Positions 1-8,718 are shown, counted from the first letter of the stretch. The stretch: 64,000 nucleotides of DNA from Opitutia bacterium ISCC 52 (GCA_014529675.2 CP076040.1:1612001-1676000); one strand, 5' to 3'. Translations and numbers: made by a program. The notes: generated by a model not told the origin, from the sequence alone.

Positions 1-213
1 AAGTCCGACTATGGCGCCTCCGATCATCCAGGGCATCATGGCTGCGGTATCTCCAAAGCTGATCACCTTTTTCCAGGACCAGATAAAGGTCATGGTCAGG
101 ACAAGAAGCAGGATGAACGTTTTGTTAACGGTGCCGCCAACCGTCATCGTGTTTGTGCCCGTGTAGTCGACGCGGAAGGCTTTTTCGTTGAGGGTCGGAT
201 TACTTGTTCTCAT
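1..213 (-). CDS. Bax inhibitor-1/YccA family membrane protein (partial, cut by window edge)
   Basis: An open frame runs leftward from an ATG at 213 and leaves the window without a stop. The 71 visible residues begin MRTSNPTLNEKAF, the typical opening of bacterial Bax inhibitor-1/YccA-like proteins. A short polar stretch containing GGTVNKTF follows, then a first hydrophobic segment (FILLLVLTMTFIWSW) and the start of a second (MMPWMIGGAIVG). The family consists of multi-pass inner-membrane proteins. Their proposed roles are calcium leak or protease modulation, and bacterial function is poorly defined. It lies 42 bp downstream of the PP2C gene on the same strand, so co-transcription is likely. 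The family call rests on the N-terminus only. Confidence 0.75.
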   Translation of the reverse strand, partial: MRTSNPTLNEKAFRVDYTGTNTMTVGGTVNKTFILLLVLTMTFIWSWKKVISFGDTAAMMPWMIGGAIVGL

Positions 214-255
214 GGATTGCTCGGTTTGGTTATTAGCTGACTTCGGGGTTCGTAA

Positions 256-1071
256 TTAAGATATTGATACAATGATCGCGGTTAAATTGTCACGTCCGGA
301 TTCTTCCATTGAATCCTTTATCAGACGTTCGGATGGAGGAAGGTCCTGAAAACGGGCAGGGGGATTGCGGACCAACTCCTCGAGACGACGGTCCCAGATT
401 CCATCATTTATACCATCGGAGTTGATAATGAATCGATCGCCTGTTTCATACCCAACCGCTCCTAGCTGAGGTTCAACTTCGTTGGATTTTCCTCCGAGTG
501 ATCTCCAGAGAATTTGTTTTTCAGGGTGAGTTCGGACCTCACGTTCGTTAAGTTTCCCTTTGCGATGTAATTCACCAGGATGTGTGTGATCGTGAGAGAT
601 CTGTTTCAAACCGCCATCTTTAGGTAAGTAATAGATGCGGCTGTCACCTACATGGGCGAAATACATCCATTCAGGAGTAAACCAGCATAGGCTCAGGGTG
701 GCGCCCATATTGCGACACTCTTCGTAGTGAAAGCTCATGCTCGACATCTCCTTGTCCACTTCCTCAAAGAGTTCGGTCATGAAGTCGTGGTAGCCTTCGG
801 AGAGTCCCATGGCTCCGAGTCGATGACTTTGCGGTAGGCGCCGGGTGATATAATCAATGGCGATTCGACTGGCAAATTCTCCCGCGTTGGCTCCTCCCAT
901 CCCATCACTCACGGCAAAGAGAAGATCTCCATCTTTTTCTAAGGAAGCTGACCCTTCTTTACCCAACAGGCGAACTTCCTGGCCCTGGATGTTAATTGCG
1001 AGAAAGGAGTCTTCGTTGTTTTTCCTGAATCTGCCGGGATGGGTCCCACCTGACCAGCTGATCTTATCCAT
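256..1071 (-). CDS. PP2C-family serine/threonine protein phosphatase
   Basis: This 271-residue soluble protein has the PP2C/PrpC/Stp signature in order: N-N-E-D near residues 18-21, SDGMGG with metal-binding Asp56, GATLS near 123, HVGDSRIYYL near 140, NSDGINDG near 218 and GRDNLTAI near the C-terminus. PP2C enzymes remove phosphate from Ser/Thr with two Mn/Mg ions, and the metal-binding aspartates are present. There is no membrane segment or sensor domain, so it is probably cytoplasmic. Its start overlaps by 8 bp the end of the kinase-like gene, and it is followed by the Bax-inhibitor gene, which suggests a three-gene signalling operon. A second PP2C copy at 36682-37442 is broken. Confidence 0.9.
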   Translation of the reverse strand: MDKISWSGGTHPGRFRKNNEDSFLAINIQGQEVRLLGKEGSASLEKDGDLLFAVSDGMGGANAGEFASRIAIDYITRRLPQSHRLGAMGLSEGYHDFMTELFEEVDKEMSSMSFHYEECRNMGATLSLCWFTPEWMYFAHVGDSRIYYLPKDGGLKQISHDHTHPGELHRKGKLNEREVRTHPEKQILWRSLGGKSNEVEPQLGAVGYETGDRFIINSDGINDGIWDRRLEELVRNPPARFQDLPPSERLIKDSMEESGRDNLTAIIVSIS

Positions 1072-1510
1072 GCTTTTCAGCCTCCCGTTGCTGCCTCATA
1101 TGCTCTTCGGCATCCTCGATGGTGAGTCCTTCTCCGGTTTCCAAATTGGTTGAAAACTCGAAATCAATAACGCAAAAACAGCCTTTATGGGAATCGTAGG
1201 TAATGTTCCTGGCAAAGGCGTCTTCATGGTGAACGCCGTATTGTTCCAGGGATTTAAACATCTGTGAGACCTTTTCTTCGCTGATTTTTGGGGCCAGCTG
1301 TCCGCAATTGGTGGTTACGATGTAAAGTCGTTCGGGGTCGGATTCGAGCAATTTGGGCACAAATGTACAGCCTACGGCATCCAGGTATTTCAAAATCCTA
1401 ACTTCGTTCTCGAAACGTTGCTTTGCAAGGGGGCCTTTGTAGCGTTTATGCACGCGTCCATCAAAGCCTATGTGAACTTCAGCTCTTTTCGTATCTTTAA
1501 TTTCCCTCAT
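1064..1510 (-). CDS. Small atypical protein kinase-like protein
   Basis: This 148-residue protein resembles a minimal kinase/aminoglycoside-phosphotransferase fold. There is a candidate beta-3 lysine in VHKRY (K22), a candidate alpha-C glutamate in FENEV (E36), a catalytic-loop-like H94-H-E-D97 with N102, and an IDFE metal-binding motif (D116). A glycine-rich loop is not obvious, and the protein is far shorter than a classical 250-300 residue kinase, closer to Bud32/lipopolysaccharide-kinase-like folds. The gene overlaps the PP2C start, so kinase and phosphatase are probably translated together and may act on the same substrate (inference). It could also be a pseudokinase. Function is not established. 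Confidence 0.6.
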   Translation of the reverse strand: MREIKDTKRAEVHIGFDGRVHKRYKGPLAKQRFENEVRILKYLDAVGCTFVPKLLESDPERLYIVTTNCGQLAPKISEEKVSQMFKSLEQYGVHHEDAFARNITYDSHKGCFCVIDFEFSTNLETGEGLTIEDAEEHMRQQREAEKHG

Positions 1511-1698
1511 CTACGATTCTTCAAACCCCTAATCAAAATTAGTTATTTCCCCCATTTTAGGCTTAGAATTACATTTTATATTGAAAATAGGCATATTATT
1601 TGCTCCCTCTCGTTCGCGTCCCTGAATTGACGATCTCCGTTCCGCGGTAGGCCAGAAGAACCAGGGCACTTTCAACTAAAAAATAAAACGACAAGATA

Positions 1699-2709
1699 AT
1701 GCCGAAATACAAGCTTGAATACCTCTGGCTCGACGGATACCAACCCGTGCCGAACCTCCGTGGAAAAACAAGAATCGCTTCTGAAGCTCCAACTTCTGTG
1801 GAAGATTTACCTTTATGGGGATTCGATGGTAGTTCTACTCAGCAGGCCGATGGCAGCGACTCTGATTGCATGCTGAAGCCAGTAGCCCTATACCCTGACA
1901 GCGGACGGAATAATGCTTTCCTCGTAATGTGTGAGGTTACATTGCCCAATGGCGATCCACACCCAAGTAACAACCGTGCCACCATCCTTGACGATGAGAA
2001 TGCATGGTTCGGACTCGAACAAGAGTACTTCCTTTTCCAAGATGGACGTCCGCTTGGATGGCCGGAAGATGGTTACCCAAGTCCTCAAGGACAATATTAC
2101 ACCGGTGTTGGATATGAAAACGTAGGTGATATTGCCCGCACGATTGTGGATGAGCACCTTGAGCTTTGTCTCGATGCGGGAATCAACCACGAAGGTATCA
2201 ATGCTGAAGTGGCCAAAGGACAATGGGAATTCCAAGTTTTTGCCAAGGGGTCTAGGAAATGTGCAGACGATATGTGGGTAGCACGTTATCTTCTTGATCG
2301 TCTTTGCGAGCAATACCAAATCAGTGTGGAATACCACTGTAAGCCTTTCCAAGGTGATTGGAATGGTTCTGGAATGCACTGTAACTTCTCAACTGAGCAT
2401 CTTCGTGAAGTGGGTGGTAAAGATTACTTCCTCGCACTCATGGATGCCTTTGAAAAGAACAAGGACGAGCACATTGCTGCTTATGGCCCAGACAATCATC
2501 TGCGTCTGACCGGTCTCCACGAAACTCAGTCTATCGACAAGTTCTCATGGGGAGTTGCTGACCGTGGTGCTTCTATCCGTGTGCCTCACGCATTTGTAAA
2601 TGACGATTACAAAGGTTACCTCGAAGATCGACGTCCAAACTCACAAGGAGATCCATACCAGATCTGCTCACGTGTTCTTAAGACGATCGCCGAAGTTCCT
2701 ACTTCGTAG
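1699..2709 (+). CDS. glnII: Glutamine synthetase type II
   Basis: This 336-residue protein matches the short eukaryote-type glutamine synthetase (GSII), not the roughly 470-residue GSI. Recognisable blocks are LWGFDGSST near residue 40, the catalytic FGLEQEYFLF, AEVAKGQWEFQVF, NGSGMHCNFST, NHLRLTGLHET, GVADRGASIRVP and the C-terminal YLEDRRPNSQGDPY. It catalyses ATP-dependent condensation of glutamate and ammonia to glutamine in the cytoplasm. It lacks the GSI adenylylation-loop context, so control should differ from the GlnE system. It appears monocistronic: a 188-bp gap separates it from the divergent kinase operon and a strong terminator follows it. No PII or amt gene is nearby. Confidence 0.95.
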   Translation: MPKYKLEYLWLDGYQPVPNLRGKTRIASEAPTSVEDLPLWGFDGSSTQQADGSDSDCMLKPVALYPDSGRNNAFLVMCEVTLPNGDPHPSNNRATILDDENAWFGLEQEYFLFQDGRPLGWPEDGYPSPQGQYYTGVGYENVGDIARTIVDEHLELCLDAGINHEGINAEVAKGQWEFQVFAKGSRKCADDMWVARYLLDRLCEQYQISVEYHCKPFQGDWNGSGMHCNFSTEHLREVGGKDYFLALMDAFEKNKDEHIAAYGPDNHLRLTGLHETQSIDKFSWGVADRGASIRVPHAFVNDDYKGYLEDRRPNSQGDPYQICSRVLKTIAEVPTS

Positions 2710-2726
2710 TATTTACGATCGCTTTC

Positions 2727-2758
2727 AAAAGGCGTCCCATTGGGGCGCCTTTTTTTTG
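2727..2758 (+). terminator. Rho-independent terminator of glnII
   Basis: An 8-bp stem (GGCGTCCC paired with GGGGCGCC, one G-U pair) with a 3-nt loop spans 2731-2749. It is preceded by AAAA and followed by eight T residues. It lies 18 bp after the glutamine synthetase stop codon. Confidence 0.9.
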
Positions 2759-2838
2759 TGCACAGGTGAGCGACACTGTTTCTGAAAATTGCGTTGCCTT
2801 CCATAGGGGGAGCAAATTTCGTTCGCTTGAAATTGAAC

Positions 2839-4158
2839 ATGACTGAATCTGATTCCAGCCAACCGCTCACAAAATCGTTTCCGTTTTTTTGGATTCTGGT
2901 GGGAGCGTTTCCGGCCTTTCTGCCCTTGGTCCAATACTGGGGGGACTTCTCCAAATACTTCTATATGGGAGACGAATGGGCGCAGCTTCATCAGATAGAT
3001 GCGTGGGGCTATTGGACCTGGGTGTTCAGTTTCTTTGGCGAGAATTTTATGCCAGTCTTTAAACTGGTTTGGTCAGCGATCCTCCTTCTGGGCGATGGGA
3101 GCTATTTCCTATTTGTCATTGTCCTGTTTCTTATGCACTGGTTGGTCGTATTTCTAGTGGGATACTTGTTGAGGCAATGGGGATTGAATGGGTTCGTCGT
3201 TCTTTTCTCTCAATGGGTAATGGCACTGAGTCATACTCACATCGAGATTATGATGCAGAGCGTACAGATGTCTAATTTGCTCTCCTACTCATTCTTGTTG
3301 TTACTTGCGATTTATGTGTCTGATCGTGTTCTGAATAAAAAAGAATTCACGAACTCTTCCTGTCTCGTGATTGCTATATTATCCTTGTTGGGAGCTTTAA
3401 GTTTTTCCAGAGGATTACTAAATGGGAGCGCCGTGTTTGCTACCTTTGCTTTATTTCGTCTGTTTAAGAAGCCGATCACTGAGCGGTGGCTGGCTCCCGC
3501 ATTTGCAGCCTTGGTTCCATGTTTGGCTGTGGCTCTTTTGACTGCATTTGCAGTATTTGGGAAAACAGGGAGTAGTTTAAATGGACTGCAGATCTCTGAA
3601 GTAGGAAAGCACTTCTATTACCACCTCTCTTTGAATCCATTATTTCAGCAGTTAGGAGGCTTGGAAATCAGTCTTGGATTATCGGTGAAACTTCTGATTG
3701 CCAATCTTGTGATTTTGGCAATGGGCCTTCTGTATGCCCGTTCCAGGCTAAAGGGATTCGTTGTCTTTTTTGTGTTCTTTTTTGTGGGGAATGGACTTCT
3801 CTTGTCATCGGGACGAAGCCACACCTCGATTGATACCGTTGCAAGTTGGCGTTATCAGTACGGGGTCCTGCTCTGTTTTGCGCCGATTGTAGCCATCATA
3901 CTTGACCGTTTACTTGGTTTGATTCGAATTTCAACCGTACGCCTAGCTCTACAGATTGTTATCATTTTGTGGATTTCAGGTCGAGTTTATGATCAATGGG
4001 AGTATCATTCACCAGTTTGGTCAGAATCCCGTGGCACTGAAATTCGTGAAGCTGCAGCTGCTGAGCATATTGATCCGGAAGCGATCTCCATTTCGTGCTT
4101 TCAAGGAGTTAATGACGAACGAGCCATAGAGCTCATTGAGAAATACGATCTTCATTGA
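2839..4158 (+). CDS. Multi-pass membrane protein, possible GT-C-like
   Basis: Starting at the ATG at 2839 (MTESDSSQ) gives 439 residues. An in-frame TTG at 2794 would add 15 residues but has no better translation signal. About ten hydrophobic segments are spread along the protein. After the first segment, the loop YMGDEWAQLHQIDAWGYW carries acidic and aromatic residues, as in the first periplasmic loop of GT-C glycosyltransferases, where an acidic residue is catalytic. A soluble tail of about 50 residues follows the last membrane segment. No family motif was certain, so the glycosyltransferase suggestion is only topological. It stands between glnII and the surface-protein remnant without operon partners. 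Confidence 0.55.
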   Translation: MTESDSSQPLTKSFPFFWILVGAFPAFLPLVQYWGDFSKYFYMGDEWAQLHQIDAWGYWTWVFSFFGENFMPVFKLVWSAILLLGDGSYFLFVIVLFLMHWLVVFLVGYLLRQWGLNGFVVLFSQWVMALSHTHIEIMMQSVQMSNLLSYSFLLLLAIYVSDRVLNKKEFTNSSCLVIAILSLLGALSFSRGLLNGSAVFATFALFRLFKKPITERWLAPAFAALVPCLAVALLTAFAVFGKTGSSLNGLQISEVGKHFYYHLSLNPLFQQLGGLEISLGLSVKLLIANLVILAMGLLYARSRLKGFVVFFVFFFVGNGLLLSSGRSHTSIDTVASWRYQYGVLLCFAPIVAIILDRLLGLIRISTVRLALQIVIILWISGRVYDQWEYHSPVWSESRGTEIREAAAAEHIDPEAISISCFQGVNDERAIELIEKYDLH

Positions 4159-4228
4159 GTCGCCCTGGTTTCTTTGATCAGTAAACCTCGAGATAGGGAT
4201 TTTTCTTTAGCCAGATTTCTCATAGGCT

Positions 4229-4642
4229 GTGAGCCACCTTTACTCCGTTACCCTGGATCCTGCAATTACCGGTGATGACAGTGATGCTGACCGGAATGAT
4301 CTGGTCTTGGTTCTTGAGCACACCTTCGGCGTGACACCTAACAGCAACGAATACAAAAACGTTCCTGTATCAGTAGTATTGGTACATCCTGGAACGAGCC
4401 AAGAGCATGCTGGGTTGATTTACTTGCGCCCAACCGATGCGTTGGATCTGGAGTTCTCCATCGAAGTTACAGACGATCTAGGGAACTGGTTGGCTGGCGA
4501 CGACCATGTCGAGGTTGTTTCAGTTCTGGATAATGGGGATGGGACGGAGACAGTTACGGTAAGAGATAAAACATCATTGGCATCCGTGGGACGCTTCCTC
4601 AGGCTATCAGTGAATCGTATCACTGAAAAGTTACTATACCCC
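4229..4642 (+). pseudogene. C-terminal remnant of a secreted/surface protein, in frame with the next gene
   Basis: About 138 codons remain open after a TAG at 4223. They read like the tail of large secreted Verrucomicrobiota proteins: an acidic DSDADRNDLV linker (a degenerate calcium-binding type-III-like repeat), then a small beta domain with VEVVSVLDNGDGTETVTVRD and a closing GRFLRLSVN. That pattern normally ends a protein of many hundred residues, but the upstream part is absent here. The frame continues without a stop into the Tat-exported enzyme that starts at 4643, so a fused 509-residue product is theoretically possible from a GTG at 4229. A remnant left by deletion is more likely. Confidence 0.6.
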
Positions 4643-5758
4643 ATGAATAACAAGTTATCCCGCAGAAATATCCTTAAAGCAGCCGGTGTTGCTGCTGTTG
4701 CTCCCATCTTTCCAGCCATCGTTGGTTGTAATAAAACCGAGAACGTCTCAAAGCCCTGGCCTATCTTGGAAAGAGATGATACCCCTAAATTGTGCATGGG
4801 CGCATCTCGCATTGCTGATATTGCAAGCATGCGAAGAATCAAACAATTGGGTGTGGACCACGTATTAATGGGAGGTCCCGCGCAACCATGGACGGAGGCT
4901 TCGTTAACTGAGATTATGGATCGCTTTTCGGCTCTGGGGCTGTCGGTCATCAATATGATGATTGGGGGATTTCCTAATGTCATCTATGGCCGCGAGGGAA
5001 GGGATGAAGAAATCGAAAAACTGCAAGCGTCTATCGTTGCTGCCGGGAATGTAGGCCTTCCGGTTATCGAGTACAACTTTTACGCTCACCGTTTAACTGA
5101 AGGTTACTTCGAGGTCGAAGGTCGGGGTGGGGCTGGATATACTGGTTATCGTTATGATGATGTGAAAGACCTACCGCCAATCCCCGAAAAGGGAGAACAT
5201 GATGCGGAATCCTTATGGGCGAACTTAACTTACTTGTTGGAGGCGATCATTCCGATAGCAGAGAAGGCCGGAGTCCGGATGGCGCTACACCCTAACGATC
5301 CGCCGGTGCCTGTAAGTCGGGGCAATGATCAAATCGTAAAGAGTTTCGAAGATTGGAAACGACTGCTTGCTATTGTGGATAGTCCTTCCAATGGCATGAC
5401 CTATCACAGCGGTGTGACCAGTGAGATCGACGTCGATCCAGTCGAGGTGTGTAAATACATGGGAGAGCGGGACCGCATAAATCACGTGCATTATCGCAAT
5501 GTTGTGGTGCATAAGAAAGCGGTCGATTACGTGGAAGTGTTTCCCGACGAGGGAAAGACCGACATGTTTGCGGTGATGAATGAACTAGTGAATCAGGGCT
5601 ATAATCTTGGTATCTATCCCGAGCATCCGCGATTGTTGGATTACGACTGGGGTAATCCGCTTACGACCAATTCATATCCAGGCGGAGGCGGATACGCTGG
5701 ATTCGCTTACAACATCGCCTACGCTCGGGCTATGCTTCAGGCCGCACTCGGTCAGTGA
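4643..5758 (+). CDS. Tat-exported mannonate dehydratase-like TIM-barrel enzyme
   Basis: From the ATG at 4643 the 371-residue protein begins with a twin-arginine signal (S-R-R-N-I-L-K, R7-R8), a hydrophobic stretch and Cys29, which could be a lipobox cysteine. The body is a xylose-isomerase-like TIM barrel resembling mannonate dehydratase: MALHPNDPP near residue 215, DSPSNGMTYHSG, HVHYRNV, TDMFAVMNEL and IYPEHPRLLDYD. UxuA-type enzymes dehydrate D-mannonate to 2-keto-3-deoxygluconate. An exported version is unusual, and a related aldonate or sugar acid may be the substrate. The sulfatase starting 69 bp later suggests a role in breaking down sulfated or uronic polysaccharide (inference). Confidence 0.7.
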   Translation: MNNKLSRRNILKAAGVAAVAPIFPAIVGCNKTENVSKPWPILERDDTPKLCMGASRIADIASMRRIKQLGVDHVLMGGPAQPWTEASLTEIMDRFSALGLSVINMMIGGFPNVIYGREGRDEEIEKLQASIVAAGNVGLPVIEYNFYAHRLTEGYFEVEGRGGAGYTGYRYDDVKDLPPIPEKGEHDAESLWANLTYLLEAIIPIAEKAGVRMALHPNDPPVPVSRGNDQIVKSFEDWKRLLAIVDSPSNGMTYHSGVTSEIDVDPVEVCKYMGERDRINHVHYRNVVVHKKAVDYVEVFPDEGKTDMFAVMNELVNQGYNLGIYPEHPRLLDYDWGNPLTTNSYPGGGGYAGFAYNIAYARAMLQAALGQ

Positions 5759-5827
5759 GAATAAATCATTGATACCGTCCTCGTTTTTACGGCAGTTTAA
5801 GTGATTCTCGATTTGCCACTTCTAACC

Positions 5828-7282
5828 ATGAATCTATTCCGTTTTCGCTTCTTCTTTGTATTCACGCTTGGTCTCACGCTCCTTTGTTGTGGACTAACCG
5901 GTGCAAACCACGGAGGAAAATCATCCAAGCCCAATATCATTGTCGTATTTATCGACGACATGGGGTGGGGCGACTTTTCCAGCTTTGGGAATACGGAAGC
6001 TGAGACTCCCCATATAGATCGCCTTGCTTCAGAGGGAATTGCCTTTGAGCAGTTTTATGTGAACTCACCCATCTGTTCGCCATCGCGGGTGGCTATATCG
6101 ACCGGGACTTATCCGGCCAGATGGGGGATCACATCTTACCTCGCGCACCGAAAGTTGAATGCGGATCGAGGTATTAGAAACTGGTTGGATCTCGATGCTC
6201 CATTTTTGGCTCGTTTCTTAAAAGACGCTGGGTATGCGACTGGTCATTTTGGAAAGTGGCATATGGGCGGGCAGCGCGACGTTCATGAAGCTCCGCTCAT
6301 CACGGACTATGGATTTGATGAATCCATCACAAACTTCGAAGGATTGGGTGCTCGAGTTTTGCCCCTGAAGTACTCTCCTGGAAACAAACCACCTGTCCAG
6401 CATAACCTGGGTTCGCACGAGCTTGGCCATGGTCCTATCATCTGGCACGATCGAGCCTACGTAACTGAGAAGTTTGCGGAGGCCGCTGTGAGTTTTGCCA
6501 AATTTTCAGCCTCACAGGATCAACCCTTTTACCTTAATCTCTGGCCGGATGATGTGCACACGCCGATGCATCCACCTTTGGAGGAATGGGGAGATGGAAG
6601 TGACAGGCATCTTTATCTCAAAGTGCTGGAGGCCATGGACGAGCAATTTACCCCTTTGTTTAACTTGATCCACGAAGACAAGAAACTGCGTGAAAATACC
6701 ATCATCGTAGTTTGTTCAGATAATGGCCCTGAAGTCGGCTTTGGTTCTGCCGGTCATCTGCGTGGACACAAAGCTACACTGTTTGAGGGAGGGATTCGGT
6801 CCTCTTTGATTGTGTGGGCGCCTGGATTCATGGAAAGCGCAGTGCATGGCACCCGGAACGATTCCTCTGTCTTTTCGGCTATGGACTTGGTTCCTTCTCT
6901 TTTATCGATAGCTGGAGTAAGTGCAGAAGCCGACTTCGATGGTGAAAACTTGAAAGAAACGCTTCTGGGAAACTCTGATGCATCCCGATCTCAACCCCTC
7001 TTTTTTCGGCGGCCTCCGGATCGTGAAGATTTCAGGCACTACACCGAATTGCCAGACCTGGCTGTAAGGGAAGGGAAGTGGAAATTGTTTTGTGATTACG
7101 ATGGTGGAAGTCCGGAGCTCTATAATCTTCAAGAAGACCCGTCAGAGACCTCCAACGTGATTTCAGAGAATTCCGAGGTCGCGGGCCGTCTCACCCATGC
7201 TGTTTTGCGATGGAACGCCTCTATGCCGAAGGATAAGGGCGAATCCCTTGGTCAATGGGCTAGAAAATCCAGGAAACAATAG
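5828..7282 (+). CDS. Secreted sulfatase (S1 type, CSPSR)
   Basis: This 484-residue sulfatase begins at the ATG at 5828 (an in-frame GTG lies 27 bp upstream). It opens with a hydrophobic signal sequence of about 30 residues that includes two cysteines (LLCCG), so it may be a lipoprotein. The alkaline-phosphatase-fold blocks are present: IVVFIDDMGWGDFSS, then C83-S-P-S-R, whose cysteine would be converted to formylglycine, GKWHMGG, and CSDNGPE for metal binding. Family members release sulfate from polysaccharides or other sulfate esters. It follows the TIM-barrel gene in the same direction and may be co-transcribed. No maturase gene lies in the window. Confidence 0.9.
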   Translation: MNLFRFRFFFVFTLGLTLLCCGLTGANHGGKSSKPNIIVVFIDDMGWGDFSSFGNTEAETPHIDRLASEGIAFEQFYVNSPICSPSRVAISTGTYPARWGITSYLAHRKLNADRGIRNWLDLDAPFLARFLKDAGYATGHFGKWHMGGQRDVHEAPLITDYGFDESITNFEGLGARVLPLKYSPGNKPPVQHNLGSHELGHGPIIWHDRAYVTEKFAEAAVSFAKFSASQDQPFYLNLWPDDVHTPMHPPLEEWGDGSDRHLYLKVLEAMDEQFTPLFNLIHEDKKLRENTIIVVCSDNGPEVGFGSAGHLRGHKATLFEGGIRSSLIVWAPGFMESAVHGTRNDSSVFSAMDLVPSLLSIAGVSAEADFDGENLKETLLGNSDASRSQPLFFRRPPDREDFRHYTELPDLAVREGKWKLFCDYDGGSPELYNLQEDPSETSNVISENSEVAGRLTHAVLRWNASMPKDKGESLGQWARKSRKQ

Positions 7283-7610
7283 CGGAAATCATCCTCTCGG
7301 ATGGAATTTTCACCGAATTCTTGAGTAGTTGTTTGGAGCACATCGAAGTTAATAGAGGTAAATAATCATGCTTATAAATTGGCTGATCAGGCTGATGTCA
7401 GGTCTCGATTCTTTCAGGATTCCCTTTAAAATAGAACGCTCCAGCCGTTTTTTCTTATGAATTTTATTTGTGAGAATTTCTCCTCTGTAGGGTTGAAATT
7501 TCGATTAGGTTGTGTCCCTATTGGAACAGATCCATTTACTACTTGTTCTAAACTCTACTTGGTTAAGGTCATTTATATGACCCCTTGATTACATTTTTAC
7601 TTAACGAAAC
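7283..7610. other. Intergenic region, 328 bp, no gene seen
   Basis: There is no convincing coding frame. The region is AT-rich toward its right end and contains one clear palindrome (7567-7582, listed separately). It should hold the promoter of the desaturase gene, but no unambiguous -35/-10 pair could be assigned. Confidence 0.5.
7567..7582. promoter_or_regulatory. Candidate operator palindrome upstream of the desaturase
   Basis: A perfect inverted repeat, GGTCAT-TTAT-ATGACC, ends 28 bp before the desaturase ATG. Its location fits a repressor site overlapping the promoter or leader. It is too short and has too few Ts after it to be a terminator. The cognate regulator is unknown. Confidence 0.35.
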
Positions 7611-8717
7611 ATGCGTATTAAGCACTGGGACAATTTTGCCTTTATTGCGGGTTATCACCTGCTTTTGCTCCTTTTATTTCCTCTATTCATTAAGCACTTT
7701 GAGTGGTCAGCGCTCGTGCTATGTGGAGTGACCTATATCTTAGGGGGATTGGCGATCACAGCAGGATATCACCGCCTTTTTTCTCATCGGTCTTACAAAG
7801 CGAGTCCTTTTTGGGAGAACTTAAATCTGTTTTGCGCAACCTTGGCCGTAGAGGCTTCTGCCCTCCAATGGTCCAACGATCATCGTATTCACCATACTCA
7901 TGTGGATACAGAGAAGGACCCCTACAATATTCATCGAGGTTTCTTTTATGCGCACGTTGGTTGGCTGTTTGTTCATCATGAGCCTATTCAGGATAAATTG
8001 GTGAAGGATTTGAAGAAGAACCCTCGGGTAATGTTTCAGTTTAACCACATGCTATCCATTTCGTTGATCTCCAATGGACTTGTTTTTGCAATTGGTTGCT
8101 TCTTTATGCACCCAATCGCTGCCTTGGTTGCTGGTGTATTACTACGTGTATTTTTAATCCATCATTGCACTTGGTTTATCAACTCATTGGCTCACATGTG
8201 GGGATCGAAAACCTATGCTAAAGAGCAGACCGCGGTGGATAATGGTATACTTGCACTGCTAACCTTTGGTGAGGGGTATCACAATTACCACCACGCCATG
8301 GCCAATGATTATCGTAATGGTATTAGATGGTATCACTTTGATCCGACCAAATGGCTCATTTGGACTTGCAGCAAAATTGGAATAACTTCGGACCTAAAAC
8401 GTGTTCACAAAGTTCGCCTTCAGAAGCTGCTAGTAAGAAAAGATAAAGACCTGCTTCTCGAGCGTTTCAAAACTGAGATCGACGAGAAAACGATCGAACT
8501 TAAAAAGCGCGCCGAAGAGTTGGCTAAAACATTTGAGGACAAGGCTTCAGAAGTCTTACGCAAAGTCCGTGAGCTCAAAGATGCGACCGATGCCAAGCGC
8601 GCTGAATTGAAGCGTGAGATTCGTGAACTAAAGCGCGAACTTCACATTCACTGGAAAGAATGGATCGAGCTTACCCAGTATGTGGTAAGAAATTATCAGC
8701 TCTCTCACGCCCATTAG
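7611..8717 (+). CDS. Membrane fatty-acid desaturase with C-terminal coiled coil
   Basis: This 368-residue protein has the three histidine boxes of the acyl-CoA/acyl-lipid delta-9 desaturase family: HRLFSH (54-59), HRIHH (91-95) and HNYHH (224-228). Together they bind the di-iron centre. Four or so membrane segments separate the boxes, as expected for an inner-membrane enzyme that inserts a cis double bond into saturated acyl chains. After about residue 280 it carries an extra charged helical tail rich in Lys/Glu heptads (for example LKKRAEELAKTFEDKASEV), predicted by eye to be a coiled coil. Core desaturases usually end soon after the third box, so this tail is an addition. The gene stands alone and almost abuts the convergent methyltransferase. 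Confidence 0.9.
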   Translation: MRIKHWDNFAFIAGYHLLLLLLFPLFIKHFEWSALVLCGVTYILGGLAITAGYHRLFSHRSYKASPFWENLNLFCATLAVEASALQWSNDHRIHHTHVDTEKDPYNIHRGFFYAHVGWLFVHHEPIQDKLVKDLKKNPRVMFQFNHMLSISLISNGLVFAIGCFFMHPIAALVAGVLLRVFLIHHCTWFINSLAHMWGSKTYAKEQTAVDNGILALLTFGEGYHNYHHAMANDYRNGIRWYHFDPTKWLIWTCSKIGITSDLKRVHKVRLQKLLVRKDKDLLLERFKTEIDEKTIELKKRAEELAKTFEDKASEVLRKVRELKDATDAKRAELKREIRELKRELHIHWKEWIELTQYVVRNYQLSHAH

Positions 8718-8718
8718 C

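Noticed and set aside
1888-2379. A 163-codon leftward open frame inside glnII
   Set aside because: The opposite strand is clearly glutamine synthetase; the antisense frame shows no motif.
4229-4642. True N-terminal domain of the TIM-barrel enzyme
   Set aside because: The enzyme has its own ATG followed at once by a Tat signal, which must be N-terminal; the upstream part matches a C-terminal module of another protein type.
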